This document shows positions 1 to 8,297 of a DNA stretch of 64,000 nucleotides, piece after piece (positions within the stretch are counted from its first letter, which is position 1; every line of letters starts with the position of its first letter). The notes beneath the pieces are model-generated. The model saw only the letters and a program-made list of their open reading frames with translations. It was not told the DNA's origin and made no database searches. Source of the DNA: Lachnospiraceae bacterium (GTDB taxonomy: Bacteria; Bacillota; Clostridia; Lachnospirales; Lachnospiraceae); the NCBI GenBank assembly GCA_017552985.1, contig JAFZNO010000081.1:1-64000 (forward strand). The letters run 5' to 3'. The position numbers and the translations under genes were made by a program.

Positions 1-190
1 ATTGGAATGCCTTTCCCAATCAGATTTTTTATCTGTTGGAACATCATATAAGATTTACCCGTTCGTCTTATTCCCACAAAACAGTAATTGACGTGATCTT
101 CCAGTCCAAAATCACGCATGACGATCGAATTGTTCAGATATATTTCCTTTTGATCTAATATCACCTGTTTTATATAATCTCTGTTCATTG
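1..190 (-). CDS. AAA-type ATPase, N-terminal fragment (cut by window edge)
   Basis: The first 63 codons of a minus-strand gene are visible and the rest lies outside the window. The ATG at 190 follows a good GGGAGGA ribosome binding site. A Walker A motif, GIRRTGKS, sits at about residues 43-50, preceded by an N-terminal stretch rich in Asp, Glu and Asn. This layout (short N-terminus, then G-x-R-R-x-G-K-S) is typical of the AAA_14/DUF4143 ATPases, which are common accessory genes in gut Clostridia and often of unknown function. Family placement is an inference from this fragment only. A 19-bp inverted repeat lies about 100 bp upstream and is probably its control region. Confidence 0.7.
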
Positions 191-274
191 ATCCTCCCAT
201 TCCGTTTACAATACAATTTCCGTTTTGTTGTCTTTTATATAGTATATTATTTATGTCATTTTCGTTTTTTTATA

Positions 275-326
275 CAAGACAATAATAGCACAATATTGTC
301 TTGTGTGCAAGACAATATTGTGCTAT
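275..326. promoter_or_regulatory. Perfect 19-bp inverted repeat with a third half-site
   Basis: Arms at 285-303 and 308-326 are perfect reverse complements (ATAGCACAATATTGTCTTG and its complement) with a 4-base spacer. The core decamer CAAGACAATA also occurs at 275-284, so three half-sites lie in 52 bp. The arms are AT-rich, contain the palindrome ACAATATTGT and are not followed by a T-run. This fits an operator better than a terminator. It lies between the HTH gene (ends 347) and the ATPase start (190). Confidence 0.6.
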
Positions 327-346
327 AGTTTCAACAATCTATTTAA

Positions 347-805
347 TCACTCGTTTTCCTCTGCCGAGATCTTCTGAAACCCTCTTTTTTCAAGGATGTC
401 ATCAATCTGCAACAGATCATAAATCCGATGATGGATTGCCACGATCAGGCAGGCATCCCTCGGATCCTTTGCATAGAGTTCGCTCATGCCATAAAGTTTA
501 AGGGCCCGGTTGGTTTCCTCCAGGGAAAATTTCCCCGCCAGGCAAATGCGAAGGATCAAATTCCGGTCCTTTGTGTGTTTCTCCATGCTTAGAATCTTGC
601 TCCCGTAGGATTCCGAGACGCCGGCAAGCAGATAGAGGTCCTTCAGCTTCATTCGTTTCTCATTGAGCAGATCCTTTACGTAAAAGGAAAACTCCTTAGG
701 ATCATTCATCATGTATTTTTTGCTGGATTTCAGGTAGGCATCCAGCTGATCGGGATCCACCTTTTCGAGAAGGGCATTCAACTCATCTGTCGGTATCTTT
801 TGCAT
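347..805 (-). CDS. Small HTH (XRE-like) protein paired with a Ser/Thr kinase
   Basis: A 152-residue soluble protein. The ATG at 805 is chosen because GAGGAA lies just upstream and the preceding kinase gene stops at 808, leaving a 2-base gap; a longer in-frame reading would run well into the kinase gene. The segment from about residue 45 to 95 (LKDLYLLAGVSESYGSKILS) reads as a helix-turn-helix of the XRE/lambda-repressor type. The N-terminal region has a DELNALLEK motif and the C-terminus a helical tail. The close coupling suggests that it acts with, or is a substrate of, the kinase. Its DNA target and function are unknown. Confidence 0.75.
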   Translation of the reverse strand: MQKIPTDELNALLEKVDPDQLDAYLKSSKKYMMNDPKEFSFYVKDLLNEKRMKLKDLYLLAGVSESYGSKILSMEKHTKDRNLILRICLAGKFSLEETNRALKLYGMSELYAKDPRDACLIVAIHHRIYDLLQIDDILEKRGFQKISAEENE

Positions 806-807
806 GT

Positions 808-1869
808 TTATTCCTCGATTTTCTCCAATGCTTCCCTCAGTTCCCTTGCAGAGAATCTTCGCTCCGCTTCCAGACTGATGCATCTTTCGATCAGGGGCCA
901 TAGTTTCCCGGGCGCTTTTTCTTCCTTGGGGAATTTACCCGTGAGCATAACGTTCATGAGGATTCCCACGGCGTAAACGTCAGACTTTGGCGAAGAGGCC
1001 TCAAAGCCATAGCCCACCTGCTCCGGCGCCGCATAATACTGCGTTCCCAGGTATCTTGTGTCATCCTTTTGCACAGGATCATGCCATTTTGCCACGTTGA
1101 CGTCCAAGAGCCAAACCGCTCCGGCTTCGTCCAGCATCACGTTTGACGGTTTCACGTCCCGATGGATCATGGCCTTCGGGAGGGAATGCAATTCCTCAAG
1201 GATCGTACACAATTCCATGATGATGCGAATGGTTTCTTTCTCCGTAAATGCGCGGCCTTCCAAGAGGGATTCCAGGGTATGCCCCACAACGTATTCCTCT
1301 AGTATCACCAGACCATTGGTTCCTTCATACACGCCAAGAATTCTCGGCATGCGTTCAATCGGATGACGCGTCAAAAACTCGTACACGCTTTTATTATACG
1401 TGGTAAGGAGCTTTTTCACGCAGAGCTTTCCCGTATCACAATGCCTTGTGAGGATCACGTCTTCCCTGCCGTCAACGTTCTCAAGATCCTCATATTGCAA
1501 TAATTCCATCAGGTCTTCATCCGTCAATCCCTGATATGGATCCCTTAGGAATGCTTCATATTCATCCTCGCTTCGAAAAATCTCTGAATCCGAAATCGGA
1601 TTGACCGTCCCGCATTCCGTACAAATCCACTCGCCGCAATCCTCATGGAATCCTTCTTGCAGATTAAGCACGCCTCCACACTTATCGCAAATCCAGACAA
1701 CGTTTGATTCCGTTTCGTTATTTGGATTGATGAGCATTTCGCCGCAGCCCCGGCACTTCCAAAAAGGCAAGTCGCTGCGGTATCCCTTTTGTAGCGTAAG
1801 GTTCGCATCACATCGCGGGCAATATTCATATTCGTCCATGAAGTTCATCGAATCATTTTCGCCCATCAT
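808..1869 (-). CDS. Zinc-ribbon serine/threonine protein kinase
   Basis: 353 residues. The N-terminus (about 15-90) has CxxC pairs at C17/C20, C39/C42, C61/C64 and C83/C86, which suggests tandem zinc ribbons. A eukaryotic-type kinase domain follows: lysine of the VAVK-like strand (VKK, about 151-153), catalytic loop HRDVKPSN at 236-243, a metal-binding Asp in LLDVNVAK where DFG would normally be, APEQ at about 281, and SDVYAVGI in subdomain IX. No clear glycine-rich loop is seen. There is no transmembrane segment or PASTA domain, so this is a cytosolic kinase unlike PrkC. The start overlaps the upstream stop (ATGA), indicating translational coupling. The substrate is unknown; the neighbouring HTH protein is a candidate. 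Confidence 0.85.
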   Translation of the reverse strand: MMGENDSMNFMDEYEYCPRCDANLTLQKGYRSDLPFWKCRGCGEMLINPNNETESNVVWICDKCGGVLNLQEGFHEDCGEWICTECGTVNPISDSEIFRSEDEYEAFLRDPYQGLTDEDLMELLQYEDLENVDGREDVILTRHCDTGKLCVKKLLTTYNKSVYEFLTRHPIERMPRILGVYEGTNGLVILEEYVVGHTLESLLEGRAFTEKETIRIIMELCTILEELHSLPKAMIHRDVKPSNVMLDEAGAVWLLDVNVAKWHDPVQKDDTRYLGTQYYAAPEQVGYGFEASSPKSDVYAVGILMNVMLTGKFPKEEKAPGKLWPLIERCISLEAERRFSARELREALEKIEE

Positions 1870-2141
1870 TCCCTCTCTCTCATCGCCATCATGCTGTTCC
1901 TTGAAGTCATGTGAAACGTAACGTCATGATCAGGCATGATAAACGTAAAGACAAAGCCCTTGGAATCAAAGCTCTGCTGGAAGTTGACGTCCTTCTCGTC
2001 CACGAAAAAGCGATAGTCCGTATCCGTGGCGAATAAGCGGAAACGAATGGTCACGGTTTCCCCGGCGCCGTACTCCTTGCGTATGGACTCTAATCCAAAA
2101 CCATCTAAATGCAGTTTATACAGTTGTCTACCCATGCTCAT
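1866..2141 (-). CDS. Small beta-domain protein (InlB B-repeat-like)
   Basis: 91 residues with no signal peptide. The C-terminal half contains FTFIMPDHDVTFHMTS, which resembles the closing strand motif (TMPxxDVTxxA) of the Listeria-Bacteroides/InlB B-repeat beta-grasp modules. The N-terminus has the GLESIRKEYGAGETVTIRF type of strand pattern. The gene overlaps the kinase start by 4 bases and has a GGAGG about 12 bases before its ATG. In this cytosolic setting it may be an accessory or target of the kinase. Family assignment is tentative. Confidence 0.6.
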   Translation of the reverse strand: MSMGRQLYKLHLDGFGLESIRKEYGAGETVTIRFRLFATDTDYRFFVDEKDVNFQQSFDSKGFVFTFIMPDHDVTFHMTSRNSMMAMRERE

Positions 2142-2182
2142 TCTTCGTCGCTCCTCCCTTCCAAACCATCACTGTTTCAGTG

Positions 2183-3178
2183 TTATCGTCCAGCCAAAAC
2201 TTCCTCCACGTACCTTTCCAGATAGGGATCCGTCCCCTCTGTCAGGCCATTCTCCCTCAGCATCTCGCAAATCATGGAAGCAATCTCTTCCGCGGCGGCC
2301 ACCATCGGGTCTCCCAAAATAGGTTGGACCGACTGGTAGGGTATGTCTTTCCAGCTGAGCTCCCAAACATCCTTATCGCATCTGATCCTTGCAAAGTACT
2401 CCACAAATCTCGAAAACCTGCCATTGTGATCCAGCTGGGCCATTCTTTGGTAGGTCCATTTATAATACGGCGGATATTCCCTCTTCATGAGAAAGAACAG
2501 TTCCATCGCCGACTCAATTCCCTTTGCCTGGCAAAGGCGTGCTGCCACAAAATCTCTTCTTTTCATGGAACGCGCATAGTTGACTTGCATGGACGACGCG
2601 TACTGGTGCAGCGCGTTGGCGATCCGGATTCTCCAAACGTGATCCGGATAATAATCCAAAAGCTTGTTACGAAAGGCGCTAAAGATGCCGAGGTCGTCCC
2701 GGAACACCTCTCCATTAACTGCCGTTGCCAGGCAGGAATGATCCAGCAGTTGCCATTCCCTGTCACCAAAAAATGCTTCTGCCTTTCGCTCACCCTCTGG
2801 TTCTCTCCCGGCTAGTACAAATCCCTCCGCGTCAATCCTCGTACCCAGCACGTTGGAATAAAAATCATTGATGGTCATGACGCCGCGTCTTTCGCGAAGG
2901 CGCTCCGAGAGGTTATTTCCAGGTATGCCGTCAATAAGCTCGTTGTACGCGATGGAGAGTCTGCGGCCAAAGAGGTTCAAGTCTTCCTCCGTGATCCAAA
3001 GGCAGACGCCTGTCCCGAAATCATGGTCCCTGGACATGAAATCGTCATATCCAAAGCAATCCGACCCTTCGCCTGCAATGCCAACGGCGATGCGATCCTC
3101 GTACTGTCCAAATTGCTCGTGGATCAAATTTTTCACTTGTTCTTCGTAAAACCGCCTGCTAGCTTCCATCGAATTCAT
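2183..3178 (-). CDS. DUF4037 nucleotidyltransferase-like protein
   Basis: 331 residues. The motif GSDCFGYDDFMSRDHDFG (about 37-54) is the hallmark of DUF4037 proteins. It resembles the G-S-x(n)-D-x-D signature of nucleotidyltransferase-fold enzymes, with candidate metal ligands in DD and DHD. A mostly helical C-terminal half follows, as expected for the family. The ATG at 3178 is preceded by GGGGAG at about 11 bases; an ATG three codons later is an alternative. Substrate is unknown. It sits in the same direction and close spacing as the metallo-hydrolase upstream and the small beta protein and kinase downstream. Confidence 0.8.
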   Translation of the reverse strand: MNSMEASRRFYEEQVKNLIHEQFGQYEDRIAVGIAGEGSDCFGYDDFMSRDHDFGTGVCLWITEEDLNLFGRRLSIAYNELIDGIPGNNLSERLRERRGVMTINDFYSNVLGTRIDAEGFVLAGREPEGERKAEAFFGDREWQLLDHSCLATAVNGEVFRDDLGIFSAFRNKLLDYYPDHVWRIRIANALHQYASSMQVNYARSMKRRDFVAARLCQAKGIESAMELFFLMKREYPPYYKWTYQRMAQLDHNGRFSRFVEYFARIRCDKDVWELSWKDIPYQSVQPILGDPMVAAAEEIASMICEMLRENGLTEGTDPYLERYVEEVLAGR

Positions 3179-3234
3179 GCGTCAGTCGCTCCCCATGCCA
3201 TCTCACTTGGCATCAACTCATTTCTTCCTTACGA

Positions 3235-3873
3235 TTAAAACTGAATCTTAAACTCCACCTGGATCCCAGGATCCACGCATGCCTTAAAGGTTCCGCCATC
3301 CATCACGTCGCCGACGAGTCCGCCGTAATGTACGGGAATCGCAACCTCAGGGCGGATTTCGTTGATAAGTTCAGCAGCCTTCTTCGCATCCATCGTGTAG
3401 GTTCCTCCGATCGGCACCAGCGCCACGTCACACTTCACGGCCTTCGCTTCCTTCGTTGCGTCCGTATCGCCTGCCACGTAAACCCTTTTCCCGTTTGCCG
3501 TGATAATGTATCCAACCCATCCCGCACTCTTTGGATGGAAGGGCTTTAGGATATTGTAAGCCGGAACCGTTTCCACCTTTAGTCCGTCCAGGTCAATGCT
3601 CTCGCCTGGCGTCACCGTGACCATTTTCATTGCCATTTTTTCGGCATCACGCGCCTTTTCCTTCATGCGTTCCGGCACCACAAGCGTGCACTTATAACCG
3701 ATGACCTTCTCAATGTCCTCGATCGAGAAATGATCGTAATGATCATGGGTGATCAAAATGTAATCCGCGTCGTGAAGCTCCTCCTTCACCTGAAACGGAT
3801 CCACGTAGATCACCTTGTCCCCATCCATGATCCTGCTACTGTTCTGCCCGTAAACCTTAATGTTTTCCGTCAT
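3235..3873 (-). CDS. Metallo-beta-lactamase-fold hydrolase (UlaG/YtkL-like)
   Basis: 212 residues. The motif THDHYDHFS (THxHxDH type, about 43-51) gives the metal site. Later conserved elements are AGDTDATKEA (about 139) and the near-C-terminal PVHYGG histidine. The fold is that of the small metal-dependent hydrolases of the YtkL/UlaG group, which often act on phosphodiester or ester bonds; the real substrate cannot be told. The ATG at 3873 is chosen because AAGGGGGA precedes it; the reading can be extended to a TTG at 3900 without a ribosome site. It follows the acylphosphatase gene by 29 bases. Confidence 0.82.
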   Translation of the reverse strand: MTENIKVYGQNSSRIMDGDKVIYVDPFQVKEELHDADYILITHDHYDHFSIEDIEKVIGYKCTLVVPERMKEKARDAEKMAMKMVTVTPGESIDLDGLKVETVPAYNILKPFHPKSAGWVGYIITANGKRVYVAGDTDATKEAKAVKCDVALVPIGGTYTMDAKKAAELINEIRPEVAIPVHYGGLVGDVMDGGTFKACVDPGIQVEFKIQF

Positions 3874-3902
3874 CCTTTTGTCCCCCTTGTTTCCACACAA
3901 CG

Positions 3903-4169
3903 TTATTCCGTCCTGAATCTCCGCTCTTCTTCATCCACCGGAATGGTTTTCACTTCCAAATTTGTGATCTCCACGTATCTCCCTGCTTCGATGGCAAGGA
4001 TCACTTGATCGATCGCACTTTCCTCCCCCTGGATCTCCATGGTCACGGACCCATTCCATTCATTTCTGCACCAGCCCGTACAGCGATACCGGTCCGCAGC
4101 ATTCTTTGCGCGCCAGCGAAATCCGACGCCCTGCACCGAGCCATAAAATACAATGTGTTTCCGTACCAT
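3903..4169 (-). CDS. acyP: Acylphosphatase
   Basis: 88 residues, the normal size for this family. It hydrolyses the carboxyl-phosphate bond of acyl phosphates. The signature GSVQGVGFRW contains the catalytic Arg, and the catalytic Asn lies in CRNEWNGSV. A Cys replaces the usual Val/Leu before RN. ATG at 4169 follows GGAGAGGG. It is the first gene of the run continuing to the kinase, with the terminator at 4224-4245 separating it from the ABC exporter genes. Confidence 0.9.
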   Translation of the reverse strand: MVRKHIVFYGSVQGVGFRWRAKNAADRYRCTGWCRNEWNGSVTMEIQGEESAIDQVILAIEAGRYVEITNLEVKTIPVDEEERRFRTE

Positions 4170-4223
4170 TTTTCCCTCTCCGCCCATCCTTTTGCACTAC
4201 AATTTTGACCTAAAAAAGAGATA

Positions 4224-4245
4224 CCGCGGAAGGAAATTTCCGCGG
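4224..4245 (-). terminator. Terminator after the ABC exporter pair
   Basis: Stem CCGCGGAA/TTCCGCGG (8 bp) with a GGAAAT loop. On the minus strand it is followed by TATCTCTTTTTT. It lies between the ABC gene ending at 4308 and acyP starting at 4169. Confidence 0.8.
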
Positions 4246-4307
4246 TTATGAATGATTGCTTTTATAAATAAAAAGTACCATAAACCAGTCGTAATTGCAA
4301 GTTGAAA

Positions 4308-6110
4308 TTACCCTGCAACGTACAGCTTGGCCTGTGTTTGGAACAGGTCTGCGTAGATGCCGTTCCTGGCCATGAGTTCTTCATGGTTGCCGACTTCCTG
4401 AACAGTATGATCGCCGATGACAACGATCTTGTCGCAGAACTTACAGGAGGATAATCTGTGGGAGATATAGATGGCCGTCTTATTCTTGATCAGATCGTGG
4501 AAGCGTTCGTAGATCTCATATTCTGCCACGGGATCCAGGGCAGCCGTGGGCTCGTCGAGTATCACCACGGGGGCGTTGCGGTAGATGGCTCTTGCGATGG
4601 CAAGCTTTTGTGCCTGCCCGCCGGAGGGCTCCACGCCTTCCATGTCAAACTCCTTCCCGATGATCGTCTGGCCCTTCTTTTCAAGACTTGAGATCCACTC
4701 CGACACACCGCTGAGTTCATAGACGTCTTCTAACTTCCGGCCCTCTTCTCCCTGGATTCCACCCATCCTCACGTTCTCTTCAATGCTATATCCAAAGAGT
4801 TTGAAATCCTGGAATACTACGGACAGGAGCTTTACGTATTCCTCATAGGAGTATTCTTTGATATTCTTTCCGCCGATTATGATCGCGCCTTCCGTCACGT
4901 CATATAGCCGGCAGATCAGCTTCACCAGCGTGGATTTTCCGCTGCCGTTCAGCCCCACGAGGGAGATGCTCTCACCCTTCTTAATCTCAAAGCTTACGTC
5001 CCGCAGAACCCACTGCTCCGTCCCGGGATACCTGAAGGAAACGTGCTCTAACGTGATCCCGTCAAAGCCTTCCGCGCCAAGCTTTTCCGTGCCTTGGTCC
5101 TTCTCTTCTTCCAAGGCCTCGTATGCAATAAACGCACTCATGAAATTACATTTCATCATCAGCTGCTGCGCATTGGTGATGAAGGGGATGAGGCACCCGT
5201 TGGTCAGCGTCTCCATGGCGGTGATGCAGGTAACAAACTCCGCCACGGTGATGGTTCCCTTCAGTGCAAGGATTCCCAGCCACCCATAGGAGATGCCGTA
5301 TCCCACCGCCGACATGGTGCTCCCAAGGATTCCCCAGGAAAACTGCTTTCGCGCGCACTCATTATCCATTTGATTTAGCGATTTCGCATTCTCCACTGCC
5401 TTCTTTTCCACCAGCGGACTGGCGTGATACAGCCGCAATTCCTTCGCATATTCACGGCCGTTGATCTTCGTGTAGATATATGAATAAAACTTGTTGATGG
5501 CAGGCGTTTTTTCAAAGACCTCCTGGGCCGCAAGATTGATCTTTGAGGTGCAGATCGCGTTGACCAAAACGGCCGTCACCGAAAGAAGCAAAAGAACCGG
5601 CGAGATTGCAACGACGATCCAGATCACGCCAAAGATGACGCAAAAACTGGTCCCCAGCTTCACAATGCATTCCGACATTCCCTTGATGCCGCCGGAATAC
5701 CATGACATCCCCGTCTCTGCCTTTTGTCTTGCCGAGAGGGCGCTCTCGGATTCCGTGTGTTCAAACTTGATCCTCATGGCTTTCTTTGACATCTCCAGGT
5801 CGATCCTACGAGAAAGCGCGTCCTCCCAAGTCTCACGGATCTCCTGTAAGATGCTAATCAAAGTCTTTAGTAAAAAGGTTCCGCCCACGAGAAGCCCTAC
5901 CAGTAGGCACAGTCTTGGAATCTTTTGTTCCCCCATGAGTTCCTCGATCATGCTCTTCGGAATGAGGATGCCAAGGAAGGGCAGAACCGAAAGCAATATG
6001 ACGTTCATGGTAAGCAGCGCAAGGTACTTAGGTTTCTCCTTCGTCGCGAACCGATAAAAGTATGCACATACCATTCCGCTTCCCTTAAGGCTAGCAAGCA
6101 ACGTTTTCAT
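4308..6110 (-). CDS. ABC exporter half-transporter (permease + ATPase), second subunit
   Basis: 600 residues: an N-terminal membrane domain with about six hydrophobic segments (about 25-320), then a nucleotide-binding domain. Walker A is GLNGSGKST, the signature is PSGGQAQ (Leu of LSGGQ replaced by Pro), Walker B is APVVILDEPTAALDP and the H-loop is ISHR. The ATG at 6110 follows GGAGG and lies 20 bases inside the end of the upstream half-transporter gene, so the two are coupled and probably form a heterodimer. The substrate is not evident; lipid, peptide or drug are all possible. Confidence 0.9.
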   Translation of the reverse strand: MKTLLASLKGSGMVCAYFYRFATKEKPKYLALLTMNVILLSVLPFLGILIPKSMIEELMGEQKIPRLCLLVGLLVGGTFLLKTLISILQEIRETWEDALSRRIDLEMSKKAMRIKFEHTESESALSARQKAETGMSWYSGGIKGMSECIVKLGTSFCVIFGVIWIVVAISPVLLLLSVTAVLVNAICTSKINLAAQEVFEKTPAINKFYSYIYTKINGREYAKELRLYHASPLVEKKAVENAKSLNQMDNECARKQFSWGILGSTMSAVGYGISYGWLGILALKGTITVAEFVTCITAMETLTNGCLIPFITNAQQLMMKCNFMSAFIAYEALEEEKDQGTEKLGAEGFDGITLEHVSFRYPGTEQWVLRDVSFEIKKGESISLVGLNGSGKSTLVKLICRLYDVTEGAIIIGGKNIKEYSYEEYVKLLSVVFQDFKLFGYSIEENVRMGGIQGEEGRKLEDVYELSGVSEWISSLEKKGQTIIGKEFDMEGVEPSGGQAQKLAIARAIYRNAPVVILDEPTAALDPVAEYEIYERFHDLIKNKTAIYISHRLSSCKFCDKIVVIGDHTVQEVGNHEELMARNGIYADLFQTQAKLYVAG

Positions 6111-7917
6111 GGTTTTCCTCCTCCTGATAATACTGTGCCTGAAGTTCAAACAAATGCGCATATTTACCGCTGCGTTCCATCAGTTCCTCATGCGAACCGT
6201 ATTCCACAAGCTCGCCGCCTTCAAACATGGCGATGCAGTCACAGAATCTCGTGCTGGCAAGGCGATGCGATACGTAGACCGCAGTCTTTCCATGCACGAA
6301 AGAATCAAAGCGCTCATAGGTCTCGCTCTCTGCCCGCGCATCCAGTGCTGACGTCGGTTCGTCAAGCACAACGATCGGCGCATCCTTATACAACGCCCTC
6401 GCCAGCGCCATCTTCTGCTTTTCCCCTCCGGAGAGCAAAATCCCGTCATTATGCAGGATCCTGAGCATGGGGGTCTCGATTCCCTTGGGCCATTCCTTGA
6501 GCTTTTCTCCTAATCCCGCACGCTCTAAACATTTCATGACGCGTTCCGGATCCGTTTCCTCCGCCGTCTTCATGGAAACGTTTTCCGCCAGCGTAAAGGC
6601 ATATAATTCCAAATCCTGAAAGACCGGTGCAAACAAGGCATAATACTCTTCCGTCCGTATGTCCCTAAGATCCACGCCATTTAGAAGGATCCTGCCCTCC
6701 GTTGGCTGGTAAAGTTTTAGGAGGAGCTTAATGAACGTCGTCTTTCCTGCGCCGTTGAGTCCTACGACGGCAAGCTTTTCTTTGAAGGGCAAGGTTAGAT
6801 TTAAGTTCTTTAACGCATATTCTTCTCTGCCAGGATAACGAAAGGAAACATTCTCAAACGTAAAGTGCCATTCTGCCTCCTTGGGAACTTCCTTTTCCCC
6901 CGCAGGCTGCGCGTCACAGAATTCATTATAAGCCCTGTAGTCATTCACCTCCGCGCTGCATTTCCGAAGCTTTGCAAAGGTTCGCATCAGGATCTGAAAG
7001 GCCTCCGCCAGATTTCGGACGCATCCTGCGTAGAGCAAAAAGTCACCGATGCCCAGTTGGTTTTGGAGGATCAAATAGACGAGAAGCCCATATAGACACC
7101 CTTCTCGCAGGAGTTCCATAAAGTTGCCAAATAAGTCGCTCTTTAACCACTGGAGTCTTGCCTTGCGGACCTTTTTGTTTAGGATTTTTTGAAGCCCTTC
7201 CTGCGTTCCAAGAAGCTTTTCCGTCAGCCGGAACAGACGCACGTCCTTCCCATAGGTAAAGTCCGTGCTGACCTTCTTAAAGTATTCCAGCTCCCGCTTT
7301 TCCCGGACCACTTCATCGTTGGTAAGTTTCTTCTCCTTCCTTGTCGCCTTATCGACGGAAAGGTAGGTCAAAACGCCAAACAAAAGAACGCCGACGGCCA
7401 GCAGAATGCTGATCCTGCAAAGGAGGACCACCGCCAAAATACAAGTAAACACGTGGGTACAAAACTCTATCGTAAAGCGGATGATTCCTTCGATTCCCAC
7501 GTCAACGTTTCTCGTCGCCTCCTTGGACTTTTCCAGCATGTCCAGAACCTTTCGGTTCTCCATGTTCTCATAAAACATGGCGATGCTCTTTTTGTTCCTC
7601 TCTAGCATGAACATGGGCCTTACGTAAAACGCTGCCGGCTCCTTGCCAAAGCTCACCGCGTTTTGACCGATCATGCAAAGTACGTTACATCCCGTCAGGA
7701 TCAGCACCAACCGGATCAACTCTTCCAGCGGGATTCCCTTTCCCACGTATTCCACCAGATATTTTCCCAGAAACAGCCCGATAAACTTACTTCCCGCACT
7801 ACAAAAAATGGCAAGCACAAGTAACCCGATCAAATAGGGTTTGTGCTTTGCCACTCCTTGATATACATATGTTACGTTCTGAAGTAACCGATACTTCCTT
7901 GCGTTCTTCTTTTCCAT
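6091..7917 (-). CDS. ABC exporter half-transporter (permease + ATPase), first subunit
   Basis: 608 residues with the same plan: N-terminal membrane domain (about 30-320) and C-terminal ATPase. Walker A is GLNGAGKTT, signature LSGGEKQ, Walker B APIVVLDEPTSALDA, H-loop VSHR. The signature is canonical here but altered in the partner, as often seen in asymmetric heterodimers. ATG at 7917 is preferred over a GTG three codons earlier because AGGAG lies 10 bases before it. A promoter-like pair is found at 7947-7975. Confidence 0.9.
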   Translation of the reverse strand: MEKKNARKYRLLQNVTYVYQGVAKHKPYLIGLLVLAIFCSAGSKFIGLFLGKYLVEYVGKGIPLEELIRLVLILTGCNVLCMIGQNAVSFGKEPAAFYVRPMFMLERNKKSIAMFYENMENRKVLDMLEKSKEATRNVDVGIEGIIRFTIEFCTHVFTCILAVVLLCRISILLAVGVLLFGVLTYLSVDKATRKEKKLTNDEVVREKRELEYFKKVSTDFTYGKDVRLFRLTEKLLGTQEGLQKILNKKVRKARLQWLKSDLFGNFMELLREGCLYGLLVYLILQNQLGIGDFLLYAGCVRNLAEAFQILMRTFAKLRKCSAEVNDYRAYNEFCDAQPAGEKEVPKEAEWHFTFENVSFRYPGREEYALKNLNLTLPFKEKLAVVGLNGAGKTTFIKLLLKLYQPTEGRILLNGVDLRDIRTEEYYALFAPVFQDLELYAFTLAENVSMKTAEETDPERVMKCLERAGLGEKLKEWPKGIETPMLRILHNDGILLSGGEKQKMALARALYKDAPIVVLDEPTSALDARAESETYERFDSFVHGKTAVYVSHRLASTRFCDCIAMFEGGELVEYGSHEELMERSGKYAHLFELQAQYYQEEENHENVAC

Positions 7918-7946
7918 CCGAAACACTCTCCTTTCCTGCTAAGAAG

Positions 7947-7975
7947 AGTGTATCGCATCTTCCGCCGCCTTCCAA
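7947..7975 (-). promoter_or_regulatory. Putative sigma-A promoter of the ABC exporter pair
   Basis: On the minus strand, TTGGAA (7970-7975) is separated by 17 bases from TACACT (7947-7952), about 30 bases before the ATG at 7917. Confidence 0.4.
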
Positions 7976-8013
7976 TAACGCCATTCTCGAGAAATATTCG
8001 CCCTACGCGCGAA

Positions 8014-8290
8014 TTGGGTCACGGGGACGTGTCTACTGACACATTTTTTAACTAAAAACTCGGGGCCGAGGCTTGATAGTGTCCCTCCGGCACGCTCGCG
8101 CTATACTTGCAGCGTATCGGTACTAAGGAGTCACGAACGGATCCAGCATAAATGCTGTCTCCGTTCGTATACGCCTCCTAAGTACCGACGCTTGGCAAAT
8201 ATGCCTGAGGGATACTATTCAAGCCATCCCCTCGAGTATGTTGCAAGTCAAATTCCCCAATGTGTCAGTAGACACGTCCCCGTGACCCAA
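8014..8290. mobile_element. 277-bp palindromic MITE/REP-like element
   Basis: The ends are a perfect 32-bp inverted repeat (8014-8045 and 8259-8290, beginning TTGGGTCACGGGGACGTGTC). Inside, the two halves continue as an imperfect palindrome. For example, CGGTACTAAGGAG near 8118 pairs with its near-complement near 8187, and the centre is a CAGCAT/ATGCTG hairpin near 8150. No open reading frame is carried. It occupies almost the whole gap between the serine hydrolase gene (ends 8298) and the ABC promoter. No clear target duplication is visible. A shorter related sequence lies at 39520-39568. Confidence 0.8.
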
Positions 8291-8297
8291 ACACGAT

